Assembly: GCA_018267315.1 (NCBI GenBank)
Contig: JAFDYS010000016.1
Location: 1-38,545, forward strand
Origin: Bacteroidota bacterium
GTDB taxonomy: Bacteria; Bacteroidota; Bacteroidia; Chitinophagales; UBA10324
Direction: 5' to 3'
DNA: 38,545 bases
Position numbers and translations under genes: made by a program. The notes beneath the pieces are model-generated. The model ran no database searches. It was given only the letters and a program-made list of their open reading frames with translations, and had not been told where the DNA came from. Positions 9,782-18,800 of this stretch are shown here, one piece after another; position 1 is the stretch's first letter, and each line of letters begins with the position of its first letter.

Positions 9782-10162
9782 TTATTTGACTTCAACTTCA
9801 GCGCCTGCTTCTGCGAGCTTGGCTTTAATGGATTCAGCTTCGTCTTTTGAAATACCTTCCTTGACGGGTTTGGGTGCGCCATCCACCAGGTCTTTGGCTT
9901 CCTTAAGCCCCAAACCGGTGATGTCTTTCACCACTTTAACCACCTGGAGTTTCTGGGCTCCGCCGCTCTTGAGAATAACATCAAAAGTGGTCTTCTCTTC
10001 GGCTGCAGCGGCACCGCCGCCAGCAGCACCGCCTGCCACCATTACGGGTGCAGCAGCGGCCGGTTCAATGCCATATTCATCTTTGAGGATCTTTGCCAGC
10101 TCGTTCACTTCTTTTACTGACAAGCTGACAAGTTGCTCTGCGAATGCTTTAAGGTCTGCCAT
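9782..10162 (-). CDS. rplL: 50S ribosomal protein L7/L12
   Basis: A 126-residue L7/L12 stalk protein that recruits translation factors to the ribosome. The N-terminal dimerisation helix region ([26 protein letters not shown]) is followed by an Ala/Gly-rich hinge at about 35-55. The C-terminal domain has the conserved [45 protein letters not shown] pattern. It lies 42 bases after rplJ, and that gap is filled exactly by six degenerate heptamers. Downstream, an 88-base gap with a hairpin separates it from rpoB. Confidence 0.98.
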   Translation of the reverse strand: MADLKAFAEQLVSLSVKEVNELAKILKDEYGIEPAAAAPVMVAGGAAGGGAAAAEEKTTFDVILKSGGAQKLQVVKVVKDITGLGLKEAKDLVDGAPKPVKEGISKDEAESIKAKLAEAGAEVEVK

Positions 10163-10204
10163 GGATATTTGTAATTTGAGATTTAAAATTTTGAATGTTG
10201 AGTT
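10163..10204. repeat. Degenerate heptamer tract in the rplJ-rplL gap
   Basis: The 42-base gap divides without remainder into six heptamers on the plus strand: GGATATT, TGTAATT, TGAGATT, TAAAATT, TTGAATG, TTGAGTT, and the pattern runs on into the rplJ stop as TTAGTTT. The units share a T-rich end and a 7-base period but are diverged. Similar tracts lie at 31572-31620, 32041-32110 and 34396-34430. Confidence 0.5.
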
Positions 10205-10729
10205 TTAGTTTTCTTTTCTTTCTTCAAGTGTTTTAAGAACGCCGGCAAGTTTGCTTCCACCCGATTGAAGAGCACTGATAATGTTCTTAGCAGGTGATTG
10301 CAAGAGACCAATGATGTCACCAATTAACTCCTGCTTCGATTTCAACCTGGCCAGTTCTTCCACCGATTGGTCGCCGATATAAATGGCGGAATCAATGTAT
10401 GCGGCTTTCAGTTTCGGCTTTTCATTTGACTTTCTGAATTCCTTAATAACTTTTGCAGGAACTGATCCACTTTCTGAAAACATGATTGAAGTAGGACCGT
10501 GCAGGGCTTCAATGATCCCGTCATATTCTTTTCCGGTTGCCTCCAATGCCTTGCGTATAAGGGTATTCTTTGCGACCCGCATCTCTATACCTTGCTTATG
10601 GCAAAGGCGACGCAACCGGTTCACATCTTCCACCGTGAGGTTTGACGTGTCCGCCAGATAAAAATTAGATGCCTGGTTGAATTTTTCAGTCAACCGGGAA
10701 ATCGTATCCTGTTTCGCTGCCTTATCCAT
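10205..10729 (-). CDS. rplJ: 50S ribosomal protein L10
   Basis: A 174-residue L10, the base of the ribosomal stalk that binds 23S rRNA and carries L7/L12 dimers on its C-terminal helix. The N-terminal half shows the family pattern, with a tract from FYLADTSNLTVEDVNRLRR to MRVAKNTLIRKAL, then the GPTSIMF strand. The C-terminal helix ends in GGSKLAGVLKTLEERKEN. Start and length are normal. Only three bases separate it from the rplA stop codon, so there is no room for the classic L10-binding leader directly before rplJ. Any L10(L12)4 autoregulation would have to use the rplA leader. Confidence 0.97.
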   Translation of the reverse strand: MDKAAKQDTISRLTEKFNQASNFYLADTSNLTVEDVNRLRRLCHKQGIEMRVAKNTLIRKALEATGKEYDGIIEALHGPTSIMFSESGSVPAKVIKEFRKSNEKPKLKAAYIDSAIYIGDQSVEELARLKSKQELIGDIIGLLQSPAKNIISALQSGGSKLAGVLKTLEERKEN

Positions 10730-10732
10730 CTC

Positions 10733-11425
10733 TTAGTTCATTAATGTTTTCGTATCAACATGAATTCCCGGGCTCATGGTACTTGCCATCGTCACACTTT
10801 TCAAATATGCACCCTTTGCAGTTGCCGGCTTCATCCTGATAATTGTATGAATGAGTTCATTGGCATTCTCGAAGATTTTCTCCTTGGTGAAGGAAACCCT
10901 CCCGACTGATGCATGAATGATACCTTGCTTGTCCACCCTGAAGGCGATTTTTCCGCCTTTCACTTCCTTTACTGCATCACCAATATTATCCGTTACTGTG
11001 CCTGACTTTGGATTTGGCATCAGGTTGCGGGGACCGAGTATCTTCCCCAACTTGGCAATCTTGGGCATAACACTCGGGGCAGCAATAATTACATCAACGT
11101 CGAGCCATCCCTTCTCAATCTTCTCCACATATTCCTGAAGCCCTACATGATCTGCCCCGGCATCTTTCGCTTCGGTTTCCTTATCAGGATTGCAAAGCAC
11201 TAATACCTTCTTTGTTTTTCCGGTTCCATGAGGAAGTACGGCAACCCCGCGGATTGCCTGATCAGCTTTACGGGGATCGATACCCAGCCGAATGTGCAGA
11301 TCAACGGAGGCATCGAACTTGGTAGAGTTAACCTCCTTTAGCAAGGCAGATGCTTCCTGCAATGTATAAGTCTTGCCGGGCTGCACTCTGGCATTCGCTT
11401 GTTTGCGTTTCTTCGTGAGTTGCAC
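10733..11425 (-). CDS. rplA: 50S ribosomal protein L1
   Basis: A 230-residue L1 of normal length, which binds 23S rRNA at the L1 stalk near the E site. Diagnostic stretches include [34 protein letters not shown] and the signature [20 protein letters not shown]. The start is GTG at 11425: the peptide [14 protein letters not shown] aligns with the usual opening, and no ATG exists at that position. A strong promoter-like pair lies just upstream. rplK and nusG, the usual neighbours, are absent; a helix-hairpin-helix protein gene occupies that side. L1 commonly represses its own mRNA through a leader that mimics rRNA, but I could not identify such a fold in the roughly 40-base predicted leader. 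Confidence 0.97.
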   Translation of the reverse strand: MQLTKKRKQANARVQPGKTYTLQEASALLKEVNSTKFDASVDLHIRLGIDPRKADQAIRGVAVLPHGTGKTKKVLVLCNPDKETEAKDAGADHVGLQEYVEKIEKGWLDVDVIIAAPSVMPKIAKLGKILGPRNLMPNPKSGTVTDNIGDAVKEVKGGKIAFRVDKQGIIHASVGRVSFTKEKIFENANELIHTIIRMKPATAKGAYLKSVTMASTMSPGIHVDTKTLMN

Positions 11426-11468
11426 GGGATTGATTGGTATTGAGTGAGGTAATCCGAAAAAGGGATCG

Positions 11469-11499
11469 CAAAAGTAGAGTAATTGGTCAAAATTGCAAA
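11469..11499 (-). promoter_or_regulatory. Promoter for the rplA-rplJ-rplL-rpoB operon
   Basis: The minus strand shows TTTG (11496-11499), a 19-base spacer, then TACTTTTG (11469-11476), a full match to the Bacteroidota pattern of TTTG, about 19-20 bases, TAnnTTTG. The predicted transcript start near 11465 leaves a leader of about 40 bases before the GTG. A strong promoter here would compensate for loss of the usual upstream rplK-side promoter. Confidence 0.65.
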
Positions 11500-11579
11500 G
11501 AGTTGGGGAAAAATTCTTTTAGAGCGGCAATTAATACCAATATCTACTGACAAAGAGCAAGTTACTGGACGGCTCTTCG

Positions 11580-12518
11580 CTAAAATTCAACATATGGCAA
11601 AATCTTAGTCAATATGTCCGGGGTAACAACATCAACTTCCATAAGATCGCTAGGGGATGAAAATCTGCCATGTTGATCACGGTAACTAACAAGAGGTGTA
11701 GCAATTTCCCGGAAGTAGGGATGCTTTTTCAAATCAGCCGCTGATACCAGGTTAATAACAATCTTCTTAACTGAGGATGAATCGACACGTACACCATCCT
11801 TCACCATTTCGTAGGTTTCAGGCTTTAGACCGTAAACCTCCAATAACTGATCAGAGTGAACATATCCACCAAGTCTGTCCCGGTATTTGATAATCCTTGC
11901 TGCAAGAACAGGCCCGATTCCGGGAAGCGAAACCAGTTGCAATGAATCAGCAATATTGAGCTCGATCATTTTTTTTGAAGTCGCCACACGGTCATTGGCT
12001 TGCTCAACAATTCCTCCCTGTTTTTGAATGGCTTCGCTCTCCGGAATAACAATATAAGGTTCCAGTTTAGAGTAGTCTGAATCGCTCAATCCGTAAATTT
12101 TTTTCAGATCCTCCTTTTTCCTGAACACACCTCCTTTGCTCCGATAATTTATGATGGACTTTGATACACGATTACCGAGTCCGAGTTTACGTAACTCACC
12201 TGCAGTGGCTGTGTTAGGGTTGAAATTGAAATATTCCGGAACACTCGTAAAGCCAACGGTCGGATCCGTGACATTGTCAAATCCGCTTATTTCTAAAGTA
12301 TCGCTTGTTGACACCGAGCCGGTTCGGAGAGACGCCTCGAACGAATCAATCTCTTCCTTGAATCGCTCAAAATCATGCTTGGGTTCTTTGTGAAATACAC
12401 GCACCAATGGAGGGAGTGCAAGTGAGAAAACCATCACAGAAATCAGTGCTAAAATTCCTCTTCTCTCTCTTGCCTCAAAAGTGAAATACTCGCGGAAAAC
12501 ATTTTTCCACCAGCGCAT
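11580..12518 (-). CDS. Helix-hairpin-helix (ComEA-like) membrane-anchored protein
   Basis: A 312-residue protein with a short basic/aromatic N-terminus and one transmembrane helix at about 21-39, so the rest probably faces the periplasm. It carries three repeated helix-hairpin-helix units, starting near FNPNTATAGELRKLGLGNRVSKSIINYR, IELNIADSLQLVSLPGIGPVLAARIIKYR and INLVSAADLKKHPYFREIATPLVSYR. Such units bind DNA non-specifically, and ComEA uses them for DNA uptake. The triple arrangement behind an N-terminal anchor is common in Bacteroidota, but its role is unproven. The ATG at 12518 is chosen; a GTG lies directly before it. It is the third gene after tyrS and the NUDIX gene, 44 bases downstream of the latter, and may be co-transcribed with them. 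Confidence 0.8.
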   Translation of the reverse strand: MRWWKNVFREYFTFEARERRGILALISVMVFSLALPPLVRVFHKEPKHDFERFKEEIDSFEASLRTGSVSTSDTLEISGFDNVTDPTVGFTSVPEYFNFNPNTATAGELRKLGLGNRVSKSIINYRSKGGVFRKKEDLKKIYGLSDSDYSKLEPYIVIPESEAIQKQGGIVEQANDRVATSKKMIELNIADSLQLVSLPGIGPVLAARIIKYRDRLGGYVHSDQLLEVYGLKPETYEMVKDGVRVDSSSVKKIVINLVSAADLKKHPYFREIATPLVSYRDQHGRFSSPSDLMEVDVVTPDILTKILPYVEF

Positions 12519-12562
12519 CACGGGTGATTAATTTGAAAGTAAATATATGAACGTGTATGAAA

Positions 12563-13210
12563 TCAAACAAAGGGAAGTATATCCCTGATTACTTCTTCCA
12601 GTTCACTAATCATCATTGCGGTGGCTCCCCAGATGCGGAAGCGATTGATGTGGTAAAACGGAGCTTCAACCGACAATCCGCCGGAAGATAGAAAGACAGC
12701 AGTACTCTTGATTTGAGGATTCAGAAAAACAGAACAATCCGTTTCAATGATCTCTTGCACTTCAGTAATATTCATACGAAAGTCAGGTGCTGTGGGCGCC
12801 ACTGCCACCACCGGGTGAACAAGAAAATTACTGACCGGAATATATACGGCTGAAAGGTGACCTATGACTTCTATTTCTGCAGGATTAATTCCGACTTCCT
12901 CATATGCTTCACGCAATGCTGTCTGTTCAAAATTCACATCTCCTTTTTCCACTTTTCCACCCGGAAAACTCACCTGACTGCTGTGATAACCCTGTTCATT
13001 GGGGCGCTGCATGAGTACTGTATAAACCGATTCCTGCTTCGGATAAAAACACACGAGGACCGCACTTCTCTTAGGATTGACATCCTTCATTTTTAAATAC
13101 ACATCTGTCGGAAGTCTTTTCGGAGGTGCCATCCGCAATTGGGCATCCATTCCCGGTAACGGCATTGAGAGCCGGACTTTCAGTTTATCAACGAAGTCTT
13201 CGAATTTCAT
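12563..13210 (-). CDS. CoA pyrophosphatase-type NUDIX hydrolase
   Basis: A 215-residue NUDIX hydrolase. The core HSSQVSFPGGKVEKGD followed by ALREAYEEVG combines the NUDIX box with the upstream motif typical of the NudL/UPF0035 group (usual form HxGQVxFPGGK). That group splits CoA into 3',5'-ADP and phosphopantetheine. Upstream, SAVLVCFYPKQESVYTVLMQRP is the standard substrate-strand region. I take the ATG at 13210; a TTG at 13228 would add six residues. It follows tyrS by 36 bases on the same strand, so the two are probably co-transcribed. The exact substrate is inferred from the subgroup motif. Confidence 0.82.
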   Translation of the reverse strand: MKFEDFVDKLKVRLSMPLPGMDAQLRMAPPKRLPTDVYLKMKDVNPKRSAVLVCFYPKQESVYTVLMQRPNEQGYHSSQVSFPGGKVEKGDVNFEQTALREAYEEVGINPAEIEVIGHLSAVYIPVSNFLVHPVVAVAPTAPDFRMNITEVQEIIETDCSVFLNPQIKSTAVFLSSGGLSVEAPFYHINRFRIWGATAMMISELEEVIRDILPFV

Positions 13211-13246
13211 TTCAGGAAACAGATTCAAAAAGATGTGGATTCCGCG

Positions 13247-14521
13247 CTATTCCGCAATTACAAGGAAATAACTCTTCTTACCTTTTTGCAGTAACAAATA
13301 ACGATTGTTGATTAGCTGTTCAGATTTCACAATATCGTCCATAGATGCCACCCGCTTATTCACAGATACGCCATGACTCTGAATCGTACGCCTCGCTTCA
13401 CCTTTTGAAGGAAAGAACTTCGTTTCATCAACAAGCAGTTGAATGACATCAACTCCGTTTTCAATCAGCGACTTGCTGATTTTTCCAGTTGGCACTCCTT
13501 CAAATATTTCCTCAAAATCACGGTTACTCAGCGCCATCAATTCTTCCCCGGTACTTTGACCAAAAAGAATCCTGGATGCCTTCAATGAATATTCAAAATC
13601 CTGATTGGAATGTACCCTGATGGTAATATCCTTGGCCAGTTCCTTCTGTAAAATGCGTTGTCCAGGCGCCTTAATATGTTCTTCCTCCAATGCCCGGATC
13701 TCATCCTGATTGAAGAGAGTAAAAATCCTGATGTATTTTGAGGCATCCTCATCCGCCACATTTAACCAGAATTGATAGAATTTGTAAGGCGAAGTCATCT
13801 CTGCATCAAGCCAGATGTTACCCTGTTCAGTCTTCCCGAATTTCTTTCCATCAGCACGTGTAATAAGGGGTGAGGTAACCGCAAAAAGCTCATTACCTGA
13901 TTTGCGCCTTGTGAGTTCAATGCCGGAGGTGATGTTGCCCCATTGATCGCTTCCGCCCATTTGAATGGTGCAATGGTGATGCTGATTGAGCCAGTAAAAA
14001 TCAAACCCCTGAAGTAGCTGATAGGAGAATTCAGTAAATGAAATTCCTGTTTCCAACCGGCCTTTTACTGACTCTTTAGCCATCATGTAATTCACGGTTA
14101 AATGCTTCCCTACCTCTCTGAGGAAATCAATGAACCTGATTTCCTTAAACCAATCATAATTATTCACTAGCCGTGCAGCGTTTTCACTGTGCTGGAAATC
14201 AAGAAACCGGCTTAATTGTACCTTGATCTTTGTTTCATTGAATCGAATCACTTCTTCGCTGAGCAAATTCCGCTCTTCCGATTTTCCGGAAGGATCACCA
14301 ATCATTCCGGTGGCACCTCCGATCAAGGCAATAGGATGGTGACCACATCTCTGGAAATGAACGAGTAGCATTATTTGAACCAGGTTCCCAATGTGAAGTG
14401 ACGCTGCCGATGGATCAAAACCCACATAACCTGCCCTTGAACCGGAATTCAAGTGTTCTTCCGTTCCCGGTGTGCTGTCAAAAAGTAATCCGCGCCACTT
14501 AAGTTCATCAATAAGATTCAT
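13247..14521 (-). CDS. tyrS: Tyrosyl-tRNA synthetase
   Basis: A 424-residue class I synthetase that charges tRNA-Tyr. The HIGH-type motif is SLHIGNLVQ, the tyrosine-binding region is around QLLQGFDFYWLNQHHHCTIQMGGSDQWGN, and the KMSKS equivalent is KFGKTEQGN. The C-terminal S4-like RNA-binding domain includes VDVIQLLVDETKFFPSKGEARRTIQSHGV. The ATG at 14521 (MNLIDELKWRG) matches the usual TyrS opening; eight extra upstream codons are rejected because a TAnnTTTG box overlaps them. It leads a minus-strand run with the NUDIX and helix-hairpin-helix genes. Confidence 0.97.
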   Translation of the reverse strand: MNLIDELKWRGLLFDSTPGTEEHLNSGSRAGYVGFDPSAASLHIGNLVQIMLLVHFQRCGHHPIALIGGATGMIGDPSGKSEERNLLSEEVIRFNETKIKVQLSRFLDFQHSENAARLVNNYDWFKEIRFIDFLREVGKHLTVNYMMAKESVKGRLETGISFTEFSYQLLQGFDFYWLNQHHHCTIQMGGSDQWGNITSGIELTRRKSGNELFAVTSPLITRADGKKFGKTEQGNIWLDAEMTSPYKFYQFWLNVADEDASKYIRIFTLFNQDEIRALEEEHIKAPGQRILQKELAKDITIRVHSNQDFEYSLKASRILFGQSTGEELMALSNRDFEEIFEGVPTGKISKSLIENGVDVIQLLVDETKFFPSKGEARRTIQSHGVSVNKRVASMDDIVKSEQLINNRYLLLQKGKKSYFLVIAE

Positions 14522-14525
14522 TTCG

Positions 14526-14533
14526 CAAATGTA
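14526..14533 (-). promoter_or_regulatory. -7 promoter element of tyrS
   Basis: The minus strand reads TACATTTG, a full TAnnTTTG match, followed by CGAA and the ATG. This is the third case in the window of exactly four bases between the element and the start codon. Transcription is predicted to begin at or within a few bases of the ATG. That leaves no room for a T-box or other leader control. Confidence 0.55.
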
Positions 14534-14646
14534 GAAAGGAAGCAATTTAAGGATGCGGTTACCGGCAAATGATACATTTGGATTTGTTACTCCCTTTGCA
14601 ACATTTCTGCCCGGTTTCTGTAAACTGACGGAACTTTCTACCGGAT

Positions 14647-14675
14647 TTTGCAGGCAGATATTTATTGTACATTCG
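14647..14675 (+). promoter_or_regulatory. Promoter of the porV-like/porU2 operon
   Basis: TTTG (14647-14650), a 17-base spacer, then TACATTCG (14668-14675), one mismatch to TAnnTTTG. The predicted start near 14679 gives a leader of roughly 45 bases to the ATG at 14725. Confidence 0.45.
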
Positions 14676-14724
14676 CAATAGAAAGAATGACATCGTCGTT
14701 TCAGAAAAAACCGACCCGGATTCG

Positions 14725-15822
14725 ATGAGAAAAACTATCCTATTGCTGATTGTTTCTATTTCAGCATTTTCATCAGCTCAAGCCCAGTTTTATAAATACA
14801 GCAATGAATTTCTTGCCATAGGCGTTGGTGCACGTGCATTGGGTATGTCCGGTGCGGTGACCGCAACCACCTCAGATGTAACGTCAGGTTATTGGAATCC
14901 CGCAGGATTAGCGCTGATGGATAAGAAGTTTGACCTGGGACTGATGCATTCAGAATACTTTGCCGGAATCGCCAAGTACGATTATGCAGGACTCGCCCTT
15001 CCCCTTCAAAACAAAACATTGAACCGCGTTCTCACTTTCTCCCTCATCCGGTTTGGTGTGGACGACATCCCCAACACGCTTTTTCTCATTGAGCCGGATG
15101 GCAGTATCAATTACGATAACGTTACGTCATTTTCTGTCGCTGACTACGCCGGCATGATATCTTACGCTCAAAAATTGCCGGTAGACGGATTACGATTGGG
15201 CGGAACCATAAAGATCATTCACCGGACAGCCGGCGATTTTGCTTCTTCATGGGGACTTGGTCTGGATGCCGGTATTCAATATGAAAAAAACAATTGGCGA
15301 CTCGGTGCCATGGGTAAGGACATCACCACAACATTCAATGCATGGTCATTCAATTTTACAGATGAAGAAAAAGCCATCTTCGCTGAAACGAATAATGTTA
15401 TACCGGAAAACTCTATTGAGTTAACCGCGCCAAGACTAATCATGGGTGGCGCTTATCAGTTTTCATGGTCTAAAGACAAGGTGACATTGCTGCCTGAAAT
15501 TGATTTGGACTGGACTTTTGATGGTAAGCGAAATACATTGATCGCTACCGGCGTAATGAGCATTGATCCCCGTATCGGTTTGGAAGCCGGATATAAGCAA
15601 ACTATTTTCCTGCGAGGCGGCATCGGCAATTTTCAACACGTGACCGACATTGACAGCTCCAAGTCACTCACAGTGCAACCCAACATAGGTGTGGGATTAA
15701 GAATCAAGAGTGTAACCATAGATTACGCCCTGACCAATTTGGGTGATCTGTCAGGCTCACTCTATTCGCATGTTTTTTCAGTGCGGGTAGCTATTGATGA
15801 ACGAATCAAATCGAGCAGATGA
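14725..15822 (+). CDS. PorV/PorQ-family outer membrane beta-barrel protein
   Basis: A 365-residue exported protein with a signal peptide (KTILLLIVSISAFSSAQA, then QFYKYSNEF). Its first mature section, FLAIGVGARALGMSGAVTATTSDVTSGYWNPAGLAL, is the hallmark of the PorV/PorQ (UPF0164) family of FadL-like barrels. The rest alternates as amphipathic beta strands and ends in a strand, VFSVRVAI, near the C-terminus. PorV shuttles T9SS cargo to the sortase PorU, while PorQ works with PorZ. The ATG at 14725 is chosen over one at 14665 because it begins the signal peptide. The stop codon overlaps the next start (ATGA at 15819-15822), so this protein and the gingipain-fold protein are almost certainly made together. 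It is probably a dedicated partner rather than the canonical PorV, but that is inference. Confidence 0.85.
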   Translation: MRKTILLLIVSISAFSSAQAQFYKYSNEFLAIGVGARALGMSGAVTATTSDVTSGYWNPAGLALMDKKFDLGLMHSEYFAGIAKYDYAGLALPLQNKTLNRVLTFSLIRFGVDDIPNTLFLIEPDGSINYDNVTSFSVADYAGMISYAQKLPVDGLRLGGTIKIIHRTAGDFASSWGLGLDAGIQYEKNNWRLGAMGKDITTTFNAWSFNFTDEEKAIFAETNNVIPENSIELTAPRLIMGGAYQFSWSKDKVTLLPEIDLDWTFDGKRNTLIATGVMSIDPRIGLEAGYKQTIFLRGGIGNFQHVTDIDSSKSLTVQPNIGVGLRIKSVTIDYALTNLGDLSGSLYSHVFSVRVAIDERIKSSR

Positions 15823-18800
15823 AGAAACTGTTACCCCTACTTCTCTTCATTCTCCTCTTTTCAAACGGCTTTGCCCAGCAGTTTGGAAATGAGTGGATCA
15901 ACTTCAGCCAGACATACGTGAAGATTCGGTTGGTTAAAGACGGTCTATACCGTCTATCCTATTCTACTATGGAGCAGTTTGGCGTTCCGGCAAATACTAT
16001 CAATGGCAATACCATCCAAATTTTTAATAAGGGAAAAGAAGTGCCGGTTTATGTGACCACAGACGGCCTGATGGGCCCGGATGATTACATTGAATTTTAC
16101 GGAGTGCACAATGACGGTGAATGGGATTCTACCCTATACCGTGTACATGAATGGCAGGCCAATGACCGGATGAGCTTGTTCAATGATACCGCATACTACT
16201 TCCTGACCTGGGGGAGCTCACCCGTCACCAGTCATTTCGTAAATGTTTCAAACAATATTATAAATCCTCCGGCGAAAGAACCTTTCTGCTATTCTAAGTC
16301 AACCTATGTAGGCGGTGGTCCGCGAACATTTGGTTATTTAAGCCAGGGCGCTCCAACACAAATTGGTCTTACGATCTACACCTCCGATTTTCTTGCCACT
16401 GAAGGATACATTGATGGCTGGTTCAACAAATCCAACCGTGACTTCCTGATGAACACGCCACATGCATATAGTTCAGGAACTGCAGAACTCAAACTTCAAT
16501 TGGTTGGAGGTTTGGAAGATGAACATAACCTGACCATGAGTGTGAATGGTAATTTACTTGCATCGCCCGTTTATACCGGATGGATCGTCATGCATTTTGA
16601 TCTTGAAATTCCTGATGTAAGCTGGCTTTCATCACCAACCTCCACGCTTTCTTTCTCATCGGCTGCGTCTCCTTCTCCCAATGATTATAACGGGATTTCA
16701 TGGCTGGAACTCCGCTACCCTCGCGAGTTTAATTTTGATGAATCCAACTCAGCAATTTTTACGCTGGAGTCAACCGGTGCTTCTCAATATATTGAACTTT
16801 CAAATTTTTTTGAAGACGGCACCAACCCCCTCCTCTACGATTTTGACAATAAGCTCCGCCTGGAAGGAATTGTAGAAAATGATACCGACAAGTGGCTGTT
16901 GCCTGCTTCAGCATACCCGGAACGCAACGTGCTTGTGATCGCCAATAATTTGACAGCGATCAATTCAGTAGATTCATTGTGGCCAGTCAATTTTGTTGAC
17001 TTCTCCAATCCGGGCAACCAGGGTAACTTTATCATGATCACCCATCCGCAACTGCTTACTGACAGCCTAGGCAACAACAACGTCGAGCAATACAGACAGT
17101 GGAAGCAGGATAATGGATACCAGGCAAAAACCGTGAGCATCGAGGATCTTTATGATCAGTTTGCATATGGAATCCGGTATCACATTTCAGCAGTCAGGAA
17201 ATTTGCTCAATACATCGTGAATAAATGGCCTCAGGATTCGAGATATTTTTTTCTGATAGGAAAAGGAATTGAGTTCGCCTGGTGTAATAACACCCCATAT
17301 ACGCGGGAGCAATGTTTCGTTCCCACATTCGGCTATCCGGGCTCTGATGAATTGCTGACTGCCTTCGGCACTAACCTTAAGCCGCTCATCCCGGTGGGTA
17401 GAATTTCTGTTATCAACGGCGGCGAAGTGGGTGACTATTTAAGTAAGGCGAAGGAATTTGTCAACGCTCAAAATTCAGGGCCACAAACTATTGCTCACAG
17501 CGGGTGGATGAAAAATGTGATTCACCTGTGCGGAGGTAATACCGTTTCTGATCAGGAATATTTTCTCAGCTATCTCAATTCCTACAAAGCGTTGATTGAG
17601 GATCCTTACTACGGCGGTAAGGTCTTCACTTTTTCAAAGAACACCACTGATCCCGTTCAACAGGCAACTTCCGATGAACTTGACTCGCTGATTCAAACCG
17701 GCGTTTCGCTGATAACATTTTACGGTCACTCTTCAGTCAACTCATTCAACTTTAACCTTGATAAACCGGAGAACTACAACAACAACGGCAAGTATCCAAT
17801 CATACTAACCAATGGCTGCCTCGTAGGTAACCCATTTACCTATGGGCATGGTTTTGCAGATGATTTTGTACTCACCAAAGATCACGGGGCCATCGGCTTC
17901 CTGGGGCCGTCCATTTTCTCCGTTGCCAGTTCTTTGGACATCTACAGTTCTAATTTCTATAAGAATCTATCGGTTGACAACTTCGATATGCCCATCGGAG
18001 ACATTATTGCGGCTACACTCCAGGATGTATCAAGCGTAACTTCTTCGCCTGTTGACTTTGCCGTTGCCCAGCAGATGCTTTATTCAGGTGATCCCACTTT
18101 AAAGATCAATACTTTCCCGAAACCGGATTACGTAATCGAAACGCAAAACATATCATTCGATCCACCCAATGTATCGGCAGGACTCGATTCCTTTTTCATA
18201 CAGGTTGTGGTTTACAATCTGGGTAAAGCCATTGATGATTCCATTTATGTTGACATTAAAAGAACACTTCCCGATGGCAGTGAAGAATTCTTATATCACA
18301 AGCGGGTAAAGGCGCCTTACAACATAGATACGCTCCGATTTTCTGTTCAAACAGAACCCTCGAAGGCATTCGGGTTAAATTATTTCTACATCAAAGTTGA
18401 TGCAGGCGAAGTGGCTTCTGCAAATGGCGACATTGATGAACTGGATGAAAACAACAACTCTATTTCAAACTTCAAGTTGTTTATCAATGCCGACGATATT
18501 GTGCCGGTGTGGCCATACGATTATTCAATCGTCGGAGAACAGAATGTGACATTAAAGGCCTCCACCGTTAATTCTTTTGCTGGCGCCAAGCAATATGTCT
18601 TTCAGATTGACACCACCCAGAACTTCAATAGTCCTCTTTTGCAAACCAAACGGATTACTCAAACCGGTGGAGTAGTGAAATGGACGCCTTCCCTTACGAT
18701 GATGGATGGTAAAGTGTACTACTGGAGAACCAGTGTGGACACACTTTATAACAATACCTTCAGCTGGCACAATCATTCTTTCATTTATCTGGCCGGTTCC

